From JADJNW01 sp964517145 (GTDB lineage: Bacteria; Bacteroidota; Bacteroidia; Chitinophagales; Saprospiraceae): a DNA stretch of 64,000 bases. Of this stretch, positions 50,993-59,211 are shown in pieces (the first letter of the stretch is position 1; each line of letters opens with the position of its first letter). The DNA lies in NCBI GenBank assembly GCA_964517145.1, contig CAZFBN010000002.1:1-64000 (forward strand), in the 5' to 3' direction. The translations under genes were made by a program, and so were the position numbers. Under the pieces are notes generated by a model, which was given only the letters and a program-made list of their open reading frames with translations, was not told the origin of the DNA and did no database searches.

Positions 50993-51024
50993 TCTGGCAT
51001 CTGGCATCTCCCAATCTGGCATCT
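50993..51024 (+). repeat. CTGGCAT heptamer tract upstream of trhO
   Basis: Units CTGGCAT, CTGGCAT, CTCCCAAT, CTGGCAT, CTATT. It lies 45 bases before the trhO start, within its probable leader. Confidence 0.75.
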
Positions 51025-51068
51025 ATTTTTCAGGATAACCTGCAATTGTCCCTTGAAAAACGAAAATC

Positions 51069-52112
51069 ATGAAATTACACAATCGCGTCAACAACGACGA
51101 GCTGAAGCGCCGTCTGTTGGAGAGCGCCGAGCCACGGGTGACGCTCTCGTTTTACAAATATCATCAGTTGGAAGACCCCGACCGCTTTCGCAATGAGCTG
51201 TTTGTGCGGCTGAGCGAAGTGGGCGTGTTCGGGCGTATCTACGTGGCGCACGAGGGCATCAACGGGCAGATTTCGGTGCCGGAAGCCAATTTTGAAGCGT
51301 TTAAAACCACGCTCTTCGCCATTCCTTTCCTCAACGGCATTCGCCTGAACATTGCGGTGGACGATAATGGCAAGTCGTTTTACAAACTCACCATTAAAGT
51401 GCGCGAAAAAATCGTCGCCGATGGCTTAGACGACCAAACATTCGACGTGACCAAGCGCGGTAAACACCTGAATGCCAGGGAATTCAATGAATTGGCTGAT
51501 CAACCGGACACGATCATCGTGGATATGCGCAATCATTATGAGAGCGAAGTCGGCTATTTTCAAAATGCCATTCGACCCGATGTGGAGACCTTCCGCGAGG
51601 CGCTGCCGCTGGTGGAGGGCATGCTGGAAGACCAGAAAGACAAGCCGATCATCATGTATTGCACGGGCGGCATTCGCTGCGAGAAGGCGAGCGCGTACTA
51701 CCTGCACAAGGGTTTTCAAAATGTGTTTATGGTGGACGGCGGCATCATCGAATACACCCGGCAATGCCAGCAACAGGGGTTACCGAATAAATTTATTGGT
51801 AAGAATTTTGTATTTGACGAGCGGCTGGGCGAGCGCATTAGCGAGGACATCGTCGCGCATTGCCACCAGTGCGGGAAACCTTGCGATACGCATATCAACT
51901 GCGCGAACGACGCCTGCCATATTTTGTTTATACAATGCGATGATTGCGCCGAACAATATCATAATTGCTGCTCGCAACAATGCGCTGATTTTATACAATT
52001 GCGGGAGGAAGAGCAGGAAACGCTGAAAGGAACAATGGAATTTAATGGATCGCGTTTTAGCAAGGGGCATTATAAGGCATATCGGAAAAGTGGAGAAAGA
52101 TTGCTGGTTTGA
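51069..52112 (+). CDS. trhO: tRNA uridine(34) hydroxylase TrhO (YceA)
   Basis: Rhodanese-family enzyme of 347 residues that oxidises uridine 34 of certain tRNAs to 5-hydroxyuridine, with oxygen and prephenate-independent chemistry. The N-terminal domain has the family pattern IYVAHEGINGQISVPE. The rhodanese domain (about 130-240) carries the catalytic cysteine in MYCTGGIRCEKASAYYLHKG. A cysteine-rich C-terminus (CHQCGKPCDTHINC, CDDCAEQYHNCCSQQC) looks like a metal-binding knuckle, common in YceA homologues. The start ATG 51069 follows A-rich DNA after the CTGGCAT tract. Confidence 0.95.
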   Translation: MKLHNRVNNDELKRRLLESAEPRVTLSFYKYHQLEDPDRFRNELFVRLSEVGVFGRIYVAHEGINGQISVPEANFEAFKTTLFAIPFLNGIRLNIAVDDNGKSFYKLTIKVREKIVADGLDDQTFDVTKRGKHLNAREFNELADQPDTIIVDMRNHYESEVGYFQNAIRPDVETFREALPLVEGMLEDQKDKPIIMYCTGGIRCEKASAYYLHKGFQNVFMVDGGIIEYTRQCQQQGLPNKFIGKNFVFDERLGERISEDIVAHCHQCGKPCDTHINCANDACHILFIQCDDCAEQYHNCCSQQCADFIQLREEEQETLKGTMEFNGSRFSKGHYKAYRKSGERLLV

Positions 52113-52234
52113 CGTTATAACGCAAGCTGATTAAATGCGGCTTTATTTATTTAATATGCAATACAAAAAATGTCAATAGCAGCGAATTGCACAAAAATTG
52201 GAAAACATCGCGAACTATTTTGAGTAAAAAATTG

Positions 52235-52242
52235 TAGTTTTG
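52235..52242 (+). promoter_or_regulatory. Likely -7 box of the tRNA-Met gene
   Basis: TAGTTTTG matches TAnnTTTG, 60 bases upstream of the tRNA 5-prime end. A clear -33 box is not visible. Confidence 0.4.
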
Positions 52243-52302
52243 CACAGCTTTGTTTACAGATTGTTTACAGGATGCAAAGCAAGTGAAGTAAAAACCCTTA
52301 TT

Positions 52303-52376
52303 GGTCCCATAGCTCAGTCGGTTAGAGCATCTGACTCATAATCAGGGGGTCCTAGGTTCAAGCCCTAGTGGGACCA
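52303..52376 (+). tRNA. tRNA-Met (anticodon CAT)
   Basis: Complete cloverleaf of 74 bases. Acceptor GGTCCCA pairs with TGGGACC; D arm GCTC/GAGC; anticodon stem TCTGA/TCAGG with one T-G pair; loop CTCATAA with anticodon CAT at 52337-52339; variable GGGTC; T arm CTAGG/CCTAG with loop TTCAAGC; discriminator A. CCA is not encoded. It could be elongator tRNA-Met or the isoleucine tRNA whose C34 is changed to lysidine; the GGGGTC after the anticodon stem resembles elongator Met, so I favour that. It is not an initiator type because the acceptor 1-72 pair is matched. Confidence 0.95.
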
Positions 52377-52477
52377 CTTTAAATCCGAATATACACCTGA
52401 TTTTTAAGCAATTACACTTAGGAGAGTTTTGGCGGGTGCTATTTTGGGTGTCGTTTTCAAAATTCATTATTTTTCAG

Positions 52478-52516
52478 AAACAGGTTAGACCATGAATGTA
52501 GGTTTAACCTGTTTTT
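52478..52516 (+). terminator. Hairpin terminator downstream of tRNA-Met
   Basis: Perfect 10-base-pair stem AAACAGGTTA / TAACCTGTTT (52478-52487 with 52505-52514) with a 17-base loop, followed by TTCG; the T-run overlaps the stem. It lies 100 bases past the tRNA. Confidence 0.6.
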
Positions 52517-52680
52517 CGTTGGTACTTTTCCAACTGTTGCAAGATAAATAAATTTTGCCTTTTGATGGATTTCATCCTGAATAATAAAAGTTATTGACTG
52601 CAATACTCTCAACTTTAGGCGAGTCATTGAATGAACTTATCAAACTATTGCTATAAACACGATCATAAAGAATGTATCTT

Positions 52681-52720
52681 CTCAAGCTGGGGGTCGCGAG
52701 TTCGAGTCTCGTTTACGCTC
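52681..52720 (+). other. Truncated 3-prime half of a tRNA gene
   Basis: From CTCAAGCTGG onward the sequence reads as anticodon-loop end, 3-prime anticodon strand, variable loop GGGTC, a full T arm (GCGAG, loop TTCGAGT, CTCGT) and an acceptor-like TTACGCT plus C. No matching 5-prime half precedes it. It does not resemble the neighbouring tRNA-Met. Such halves remain where integrases use tRNA 3-prime ends as attachment sites. Confidence 0.5.
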
Positions 52721-52808
52721 TTGATAATTCTTAAGTAGTCACGATGAAATCTGACAGTTTTGGTAAATTTGATATGCGATTATTAAACAACCAAAACAAG
52801 ATCACACC

Positions 52809-53074
52809 ATGACTACTGAACACAAAGATATCATCGGCGAAGCGATCTGATATACGACGTAAAGAAATAAAAAAGCGAAACGACCAAAAGATGTCGTAAA
52901 TAGCGTATTGAAATATTGGAAAAACAACTCGATGAGTTATCTTGGCGGAAAGGAGCAGCAGCTCGGCTTGACAAATCCCTCTCAAGCAACCAAAAGGAGG
53001 TTTGGCAAGCCAAGATGATGCAGTGCCTTGGCAAAATCGTACACCGTATTTTTTGGACAATTTTTAAAAGCTAA
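52809..53074 (+). pseudogene. Broken coding-like remnant
   Basis: ATG 52809 opens a frame of 14 codons ending in TGA. A second frame continues with DIRRKEIKKRNDQKMS and stops. A third (52904-53074) reads RIEILEKQLDELSWRKGAA and on through KEVWQAKMMQCLGKIVHRIF to a TAA. The helical, lysine-rich character is protein-like across all three, suggesting one small gene broken by two frameshifts. No family is recognised. Confidence 0.3.
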
Positions 53075-53231
53075 AATCCTTAGCGGTCAGATCAAGTCTT
53101 GGATATTACATTTTAAAATCCACCACCCGCTCTCAAATTGTTTTTAATTTTATTCAGCAAAATTTTGATCAGTTACTTCATCATTTTATGGTTATTCAAG
53201 CTGGTGGTGCGCGTATCAGAAGTTTATAGTT

Positions 53232-53439
53232 GAAGTTGTTTAAAATTAAAGATTTTGTTTAATATGAAAACGAACCAGTATAGTTGATAAAGCACCTAAT
53301 TTCGCCACCAAGGCACAAAATCACTAAGTCTCACGAAAGCTTTGTGTAAAATTTGTGCCTTTGTGTATTTGTGGCAGATCGTAAAAAATACTCATTTATT
53401 GATTAATATTAAGATTATTTATCAACTTTAAACAAGCTC
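53232..53439 (+). repeat. MITE-like inverted-repeat element, copy B
   Basis: Left end GAAGTTGTTTAAAATTAAAG; right end ACTTTAAACAAGCTC. The first 85 bases match copy C (minus strand). Inside is a palindrome, GCCACCAAGGCACAAAA with TTGTGCCTTTGTG and TTTGTGGC. It is the right-hand part of the gene-poor region. Confidence 0.78.
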
Positions 53440-53513
53440 GTTTTTAAAATTACCCAAAAGCAACTTTTTGCTTAATTTTATTGACTAATTCAATACATAA
53501 AAGAATCTCTATC

Positions 53514-54542
53514 ATGCTCCGTGATTCAAAATACCTCATTGCCTACATCGCGCCACTGGCGGGCTATCTGGGCATTTACCTGGGCGGCATCTGGTCGTTT
53601 GGCAGTATTTATATTGGCTTTGTGCTCATTCCTATTTTAGAACAGATTTTACCAAAATCCGCTCAGAATTTTCCGCCGGAAGTGGAAAACAAAAAGGCAG
53701 TAGCACGCTTTTTTGACATTTTATTATATCTCAACATTCCAATATTATATGGTTTGATTGCTTATTTTTTCTACACTTTGGCGCAGGGCGGCTTAGCAAT
53801 GTATGAAATAATCGGTATGATATGTAATGTTGGATTAATAATTGGCACTTGTGGTATTAATGTGGGGCACGAATTGGGGCATAGAAATAATAAATGGGAG
53901 CAGGCATTAGGTAAAATTTTATTATTACCGGCATTATACATGCACTTTTTTATAGAACATAATCGTGGACATCATAAAAATGTAGCGACGCCACTTGATC
54001 CTGCCTCGGCGCGGCTGGGCGAAAGTGTGTATGCATTTTGGGTTCGCTCGGTCTCTGGCAGCTACATAAATGCCTGGAAATTAGAAGCGGAGCGTTTGAA
54101 AAAGTTAGGCAAACCGGTATTTTCCTGGTCGAACGAAATGCTGCGGTTTCAGGTTTTTCAAGTGGCTTATCTCGTAACAATCGGTTTGATCTATAGCTGG
54201 TGGATGGTGGGCTATGCTGTTGCCATTGCCGTTTTTGGATTTTTAATGTTGGAATGTGTGAATTACATTGAGCATTATGGTTTGCGCCGCGCGTTATTGC
54301 CAAATGGTCGTTATGAAAATGTCCTCCCGATTCATTCCTGGAATTCCGATCACGAGCTGGGCAGGATTTTCCTCTACGAACTCACCCGCCACAGCGATCA
54401 TCATTATAAATCGACCCGCAAATATCAAGTATTGCGCCATTTTGAAGAAAGTCCGCAATTACCATTAGGTTATCCGGCTTCAATCATAGCTTCGCTATTG
54501 CCGCCAGTGTGGTTTGGGTTGATGAATAAGAAAATACCATAG
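53514..54542 (+). CDS. alkB: AlkB-like non-haem di-iron alkane 1-monooxygenase
   Basis: Membrane-bound hydroxylase of 342 residues with 6 hydrophobic segments. The histidine boxes of the AlkB/XylM family are complete: H119-E-L-G-H123 (VGHELGHRNNKW), EHNRGHHKNVATPLDPASA, NYIEHYGL and RHSDHHYKSTRKYQ. It would hydroxylate a terminal methyl group of an alkane or similar chain, using electrons from rubredoxin, which is not encoded here. I start at ATG 53514 (MLRDSKYLIAYIAPLAGY); an upstream TTG is less likely. The gene follows MITE-like copy B by 75 bases, so its promoter region is partly repeat-derived. Confidence 0.92.
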   Translation: MLRDSKYLIAYIAPLAGYLGIYLGGIWSFGSIYIGFVLIPILEQILPKSAQNFPPEVENKKAVARFFDILLYLNIPILYGLIAYFFYTLAQGGLAMYEIIGMICNVGLIIGTCGINVGHELGHRNNKWEQALGKILLLPALYMHFFIEHNRGHHKNVATPLDPASARLGESVYAFWVRSVSGSYINAWKLEAERLKKLGKPVFSWSNEMLRFQVFQVAYLVTIGLIYSWWMVGYAVAIAVFGFLMLECVNYIEHYGLRRALLPNGRYENVLPIHSWNSDHELGRIFLYELTRHSDHHYKSTRKYQVLRHFEESPQLPLGYPASIIASLLPPVWFGLMNKKIP

Positions 54543-54716
54543 AATATTATATGTATTAAATATGCACCGCGCTTATAATAATTTACATTTACTAGCTTAC
54601 AAATTATATGCTGTATTTGATATTGTCAACAACTATTTTATTATTAAGCCTAGGCAAATTGCAAGTCCGTAAGAGAAATATAAAGGCCATTTACGCTAAA
54701 ATCCATTCTAAAAGAC

Positions 54717-54724
54717 TATTTTTG
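54717..54724 (+). promoter_or_regulatory. Possible -7 box of the GT87-like gene
   Basis: TATTTTTG fits TAnnTTTG, 59 bases upstream of the start codon at 54783. The -33 region is weak (TTTA at about 24 bases). Confidence 0.3.
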
Positions 54725-54782
54725 CATGCTTTCGTTGAGCAGATACTCAGCTAAACAAGCAATATCAGACACTTAGCGTAAA

Positions 54783-56099
54783 ATGCGGATGACAAATCGT
54801 ACTCTTGTTAAAGCGATCAGCTTTAAAAATATTTTTTTTATTTTAATCGGGCTAATAATAATAGCATATCTCATTTCAAAAGCTATAAACGGCGGAAATG
54901 ATATCAACGTTTATTTACATGCTGCCGAACAGCTCTTGCGGGAAAGAGATATTTACAAACCTAACCCTTACAATTATTATCTTTATAGCCCTTTATTTGC
55001 TATCTTATTGGTACCATTTACTTTCTTTGATTGGGGCATTGCGCGAGTAATTTGGGTTGTAATAAACCTTCTATTTGCTTTTCGAATCTGGCAGTTATTA
55101 CAACAATTACCGCTCGAAACACTTTCATTATCAATACCTTACCGAAGAATTTGGAGTATTGCAATAGCCGTACTCTCTTTCGGTTTTTTAAATCATAATT
55201 TAAATCTTGGACAGGTTACCATATTAATTCTTTGGCTCACAATGGAGGGTATTTACCAAACCATGAAAAAAAATGAAATTAGAGGGGCTGCATTATTAAC
55301 TTTGGGTATAAATATTAAAATTATACCATTAATTGCGCTGGGTTATTTATTTTTAAAAGGAAAATTTAAAGCTGTTATTTACTCCATAGCATTCGGAGTA
55401 GCAAGTTTAATATTACCGGCTTTCATAATTGGTTGGGAATATAATAAAGAACTGCTTGCAAAATGGAAAGAAGCGATTAATCCAACCAAAGAAAAATTTG
55501 CGTTTGAAAATAATGATGGCTGCAATTCTTTAAATGCCTTGTTACCTGCGTTTTTATACGATCAATTTGAAGAGCCTTCCAATATTGAGGCAGAGCCTAG
55601 CTGGAATTTTAAGCGCAAAATTGCCGATCTATCAGTGCCTTTGCTAAATATTATATTACAAATTACTCGAATATTGGTGCTACTTTTTGTACCATTTTCC
55701 GTTTTTTATTATTATAAGAATCGTAAATATGAATACCTTTATTATCATTGGGAAATTGCTTATTTACTTTTGGTAACATTATTAATTTTTCCTCATCAAA
55801 TGAAATATTCCATGCTTTATTTTGTGCCAACCGGCGCTTACATTCTTTTTTATTACTTATATATCATTCAAGAAAAATGGGTTATGAATTATAATAAAAT
55901 TATAATAGGGGTTATTGCAGGAGTGCTTTTATTTATTCTTTCCATCATGGGGCGCGATATTATTGGCAATTACTTAGTAAACATTTTAGACTTTTATCAT
56001 TTTATTGGTTTCAGTAATTTATTATTCCTATTTTTATTAGCTTGGTGCAATCCGCGCCAACTAGAGCAATTGACAGCGCAAGAACAGCAGCAAAATTAG
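54783..56099 (+). CDS. GT87-like integral membrane mannosyltransferase
   Basis: Protein of 438 residues with about 11 hydrophobic segments, in the GT87/DUF2029 group of GT-C glycosyltransferases, which use polyprenyl-phosphate mannose or related donors. The first periplasmic loop shows the family pattern: NGGNDINVYLHAAEQLL, then YNYYLYSPLFAILLVPFTFF and DWGIARVIWVV. Other recognisable stretches are LNLGQVTILILWL and INIKIIPLIALGYLFLKGKF. Acceptor and pathway cannot be inferred; no glycan gene is directly adjacent. ATG 54783 or 54789 can serve as start. Confidence 0.85.
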   Translation: MRMTNRTLVKAISFKNIFFILIGLIIIAYLISKAINGGNDINVYLHAAEQLLRERDIYKPNPYNYYLYSPLFAILLVPFTFFDWGIARVIWVVINLLFAFRIWQLLQQLPLETLSLSIPYRRIWSIAIAVLSFGFLNHNLNLGQVTILILWLTMEGIYQTMKKNEIRGAALLTLGINIKIIPLIALGYLFLKGKFKAVIYSIAFGVASLILPAFIIGWEYNKELLAKWKEAINPTKEKFAFENNDGCNSLNALLPAFLYDQFEEPSNIEAEPSWNFKRKIADLSVPLLNIILQITRILVLLFVPFSVFYYYKNRKYEYLYYHWEIAYLLLVTLLIFPHQMKYSMLYFVPTGAYILFYYLYIIQEKWVMNYNKIIIGVIAGVLLFILSIMGRDIIGNYLVNILDFYHFIGFSNLLFLFLLAWCNPRQLEQLTAQEQQQN

Positions 56100-56220
56100 T
56101 TGGATACCTTGTACAAACCCAATAAAGATGCGCCTAATGGCGTCATTCAACATTCATACAGAAATTTCGTTTTATACGCAAATAGTTGACGTTTTTTGAA
56201 TCTACCCAAAGTAAAAAACA

Positions 56221-56386
56221 TGAAAAAAAGTGCGGTGTGGAAAGACTTTTTGCAACAGAATTTTCTGTGTTAGATTATGAAAATTGGAATCAGGAAATAT
56301 CGGAAAACCTCGCCAATGCTATCAACTGCACCAACCATGATGCCTCGACGCTTAATGTTCGACAACTGATTCGGGATTTGATGTAA
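56221..56386 (+). pseudogene. Small possibly frameshifted gene remnant
   Basis: ATG 56221 opens MKKSAVWKDFLQQNFLC, then stops. The next frame continues with SVLDYENWNQEISENLANAI and STLNVRQLIRDLM to a TAA at 56384-56386. Joined, they would make about 55 hydrophilic residues. No family is recognised; it may be noise. Confidence 0.2.
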
Positions 56387-56417
56387 AAACAGGAAAATCA
56401 TGTAATGATTACATCAT

Positions 56418-57785
56418 TTATAAAATCCTTACATCTGTTTCACTGATGTGAATGGTACGTAATTGCTTGGTTCTGTGCATAATATCTGACGAATTATTTT
56501 CTAATTTTAACACACCTCGCGGACATACCGCGGCACAAATGCCACAACCTACACAGGACGCACGCACTACATCCTGACCGCGTTGCGCGTACGCACGCAC
56601 ATCAATCCCCATCTCGCAATAGGTCGAACAATTGCCGCAGGAAATGCACTGCCCACCGTTTGTTGTGATGCGAAAACGCGAGAAAAAACGCTGAAAAATG
56701 CCTAAAATCGCGGCTTGCGGACATCCAAAACGGCACCATACACGACTACCCAGGAGTGGGTAGAACCCAGTGCCAACCACGCCTGCAAAGATGGAACTGA
56801 TCAAAAAACCATACCATTTCGCCCAATTTCTACCGGCTTCGCCCAAGATAGCGCCTTTGTAAATAGAATTTGCCCATAACAATAAAGTTGTAACAACAAT
56901 AAACAACAACACACTGTGCACGAGCCAACGCTCGATTTTCCAAGCTCGTAATGATTTATCCGATAAATGTCGGAAAGGATCGCCCACCGTCTCTGCCAAG
57001 CCGCCACAGCCGCACACCCACGAGCAATACCAGCGTTTTCCAAAGAAATAAGTCAGGATTGGCACACCTGCCAAGGCAATTATAATTGCCCACCATGCCA
57101 TAAAAACGCCAAGATTCCCTTGTTTGATAAAATAATTTAAATCATTCGGAAATAAATATTCTTTTTTCAGGGGCCAGAAATAACTAAAATAAAACTCCGG
57201 TTCATTTAAATAAACCAATAAAGCCGGTATCATAAAGGCGAAAATCAGTTGAAAAAATGTAACAGAAAGCGTTCTTATTAACTGATAGCGATTGTGACGA
57301 TATTTATATGCAAATTTAATGCCCATCAAAATAACAGAAATGGTGTAAATAGCGCCGTAGGCAAACCATTGGTCAGCGGGTTTGTTGCGTAATAACTGAC
57401 TCAAAGGATTAAATAATTCAATAATGCCCTTCATATAAGCAGGGAACCAATATAATATGACGTAAAATCCACATAAAATAACTGCTAAAATCCACGCGGA
57501 AACACCCCGATATGTAAGGCTTTTGAAAAAAACGCCGTTATTTTTGATACCCGCAGGCGCGTGCGCATATGCTTCACGTGTGTATAATATAGTACCAATT
57601 ATTAATAAAATAAGCACAATCGGCAATGTAATAACAGGTTGGAACGCCTGACCACTCGCCCAGGTGACTAGCACAAAGAGCACGGCAATGCCCACCAATG
57701 CTAGAGCGAAGCGTTGCAGTGGAGAGGTATTCGTCGTCTGAGGTTTGATAAGGGCTAAGCTTGGTTCTATGCGATTATTATACAT
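56418..57785 (-). CDS. Membrane polyferredoxin, NapH/NosR-like
   Basis: Integral membrane protein of 455 residues with about 9 hydrophobic segments and C-terminal iron-sulphur sites. Membrane-edge cysteine pairs WYCSWVCGCGG and WCRFGCPQAA (CxxxCP type) are typical of the NapH/NosR/CcoG group. Two ferredoxin-like [4Fe-4S] sites are complete: CISCGNCSTYC and CVGCGICAAVCPRG. It should carry electrons across or along the membrane. The upstream FAD-dependent oxidoreductase gene ends 85 bases before it on the same strand, so the pair probably passes electrons from NAD(P)H through flavin to the Fe-S centres. The final acceptor is unknown. Confidence 0.88.
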   Translation of the reverse strand: MYNNRIEPSLALIKPQTTNTSPLQRFALALVGIAVLFVLVTWASGQAFQPVITLPIVLILLIIGTILYTREAYAHAPAGIKNNGVFFKSLTYRGVSAWILAVILCGFYVILYWFPAYMKGIIELFNPLSQLLRNKPADQWFAYGAIYTISVILMGIKFAYKYRHNRYQLIRTLSVTFFQLIFAFMIPALLVYLNEPEFYFSYFWPLKKEYLFPNDLNYFIKQGNLGVFMAWWAIIIALAGVPILTYFFGKRWYCSWVCGCGGLAETVGDPFRHLSDKSLRAWKIERWLVHSVLLFIVVTTLLLWANSIYKGAILGEAGRNWAKWYGFLISSIFAGVVGTGFYPLLGSRVWCRFGCPQAAILGIFQRFFSRFRITTNGGQCISCGNCSTYCEMGIDVRAYAQRGQDVVRASCVGCGICAAVCPRGVLKLENNSSDIMHRTKQLRTIHISETDVRIL

Positions 57786-57870
57786 GTGTTTTTATATTTT
57801 GATAATGATACTGTGGATGCTGTTGCTTTTAAGGTAAAAGTCTCGGCGCAGCAAGTATATAAAGCATGGT

Positions 57871-59211
57871 TTAAGTTTTGGATAAAAATTTTAGAACAGC
57901 TTTTAATTTGCGCTTTTGATTCAATTTCAGAACTTTACCAGTTTTAGTATTATATAATGTGATAAGGGCTGCTTCATATTGTTTAAAAAATTCAGGATCG
58001 AAATTAGCGAGGCTAAGATTTTGTAAAACCTCTTCTAAATCAACTTTTTGTGCAATCCATTTTTCACAAACTTCGTGGCGATAACGGATTCCCATTAAAT
58101 TAAACCCTAATACCTGCCCATTCAATTTATCATATACAATGCGAATACTTTTTTTACCATCCGGATGTTCCCAATATAATGATTGAGATGATTCATATTC
58201 ACTTGCAGGAACGTAGCCATATGTTTGATACTCAATATCAAAGAATTTTGCGGAATTAAACCAAATACCAGGATTGTAAAGAACGCGCTTACCACATATA
58301 TTATAGGCTGCCGTCTCTCCCGCGATGCGCCCTGTGTACCAAACTGCTTCAATTGCTTTGCGCCCTGGCAGTGGATTTAACAATTCCATGCAGTCGCCGG
58401 CGGCATACACATCCGGAATATTCGTTTCCAGAAAATCATTTACTTGAATACCTTTATTAATATTTAAAGCACTGTCTTTCAAGAATGCAACATTAGGACT
58501 TACGCCGGCTGTCAAACCAACAAATCCACATTCGATGCGTTCGCCATTTTTAGTGAGCACCGCACAAGCCTTTCCATTCACATCCGCCTCTATTTCAGCA
58601 AGTTCTGTATTCAAACGCAAATCAATACCATGCTCGTAGATGTGCCGGTTGATCATTGCAGACTCTTCTTTGGGCAAAACGCTACTCCAATAGCTGCTTT
58701 CGCGCACGAGCATCGTGACCGGAATGTGCCGCGAATGTAGCATTTCTGCCATTTCGATGCCAATCAAACCACCGCCAACCACGACTGCACGTTGCAAGCC
58801 GGAACTACATTTTTCAAGGTATTCTAAATCCTGCCAACTGTACAAGCCGCCCACACCTTGCAAATCTTGCCCTTTCCAACCCAGCTTATTATATTTTGAA
58901 CCAGCGGCTATTAATAATTTATCATATTGCATTTGATTCGCATCTAAAAACTGAAGCGTTTTCAACTCAAAATCAATGCTTTCTACATAAGCGTTTAATA
59001 AATTGATGCGATTTTTTTTCCAAAAATCATCTTCGTAGGGCTTAATGTCGCGGTACCGCATGTGTCCCATATACACGTACATGAGCGCCGTGCGCGAGAA
59101 AAAATGCTCGGTTTCGGCAGAAATGACGGTGATTTGATGATCCGACAATTTGCGAATGAAACGGGCAGCAGTGATACCTGCAATGCCGTTACCAATGATA
59201 ACAATGTGCAT
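57871..59211 (-). CDS. FAD/NAD(P)-dependent oxidoreductase
   Basis: Cytoplasmic flavoprotein of 446 residues of the pyridine-nucleotide-disulphide oxidoreductase class, close to rubredoxin reductase and the NirB flavin domain. FAD-binding GxGxxG: MHIVIIGNGIAGITAARFIR. NAD(P)-binding: AVVVGGGLIGIEMAEML. The second FAD motif is NIPDVYAAGDCMELL. No redox-active CxxC was seen, as expected for this group. An additional C-terminal region of about 110 residues may dock a partner. Co-directional with the polyferredoxin gene, 85 bases downstream, as a likely two-gene operon. Confidence 0.92.
   Translation of the reverse strand: MHIVIIGNGIAGITAARFIRKLSDHQITVISAETEHFFSRTALMYVYMGHMRYRDIKPYEDDFWKKNRINLLNAYVESIDFELKTLQFLDANQMQYDKLLIAAGSKYNKLGWKGQDLQGVGGLYSWQDLEYLEKCSSGLQRAVVVGGGLIGIEMAEMLHSRHIPVTMLVRESSYWSSVLPKEESAMINRHIYEHGIDLRLNTELAEIEADVNGKACAVLTKNGERIECGFVGLTAGVSPNVAFLKDSALNINKGIQVNDFLETNIPDVYAAGDCMELLNPLPGRKAIEAVWYTGRIAGETAAYNICGKRVLYNPGIWFNSAKFFDIEYQTYGYVPASEYESSQSLYWEHPDGKKSIRIVYDKLNGQVLGFNLMGIRYRHEVCEKWIAQKVDLEEVLQNLSLANFDPEFFKQYEAALITLYNTKTGKVLKLNQKRKLKAVLKFLSKT

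Larger units (their letters stand above)
52377..53513. other. Gene-poor region between tRNA-Met and alkB
   Basis: No intact gene is seen in 1137 bases. In order it holds a hairpin terminator (52478-52516), a lone 3-prime tRNA half (52681-52720), a broken coding-like stretch (52809-53074) and MITE-like copy B (53232-53439). It looks like the worn remains of an element that inserted at a tRNA gene, but no integrase remnant could be recognised. Confidence 0.6.

Noticed and set aside
52303..52376. Initiator tRNA-Met
   Set aside because: The first acceptor pair is matched (G-C) and the anticodon stem lacks the three G-C pairs of initiators.
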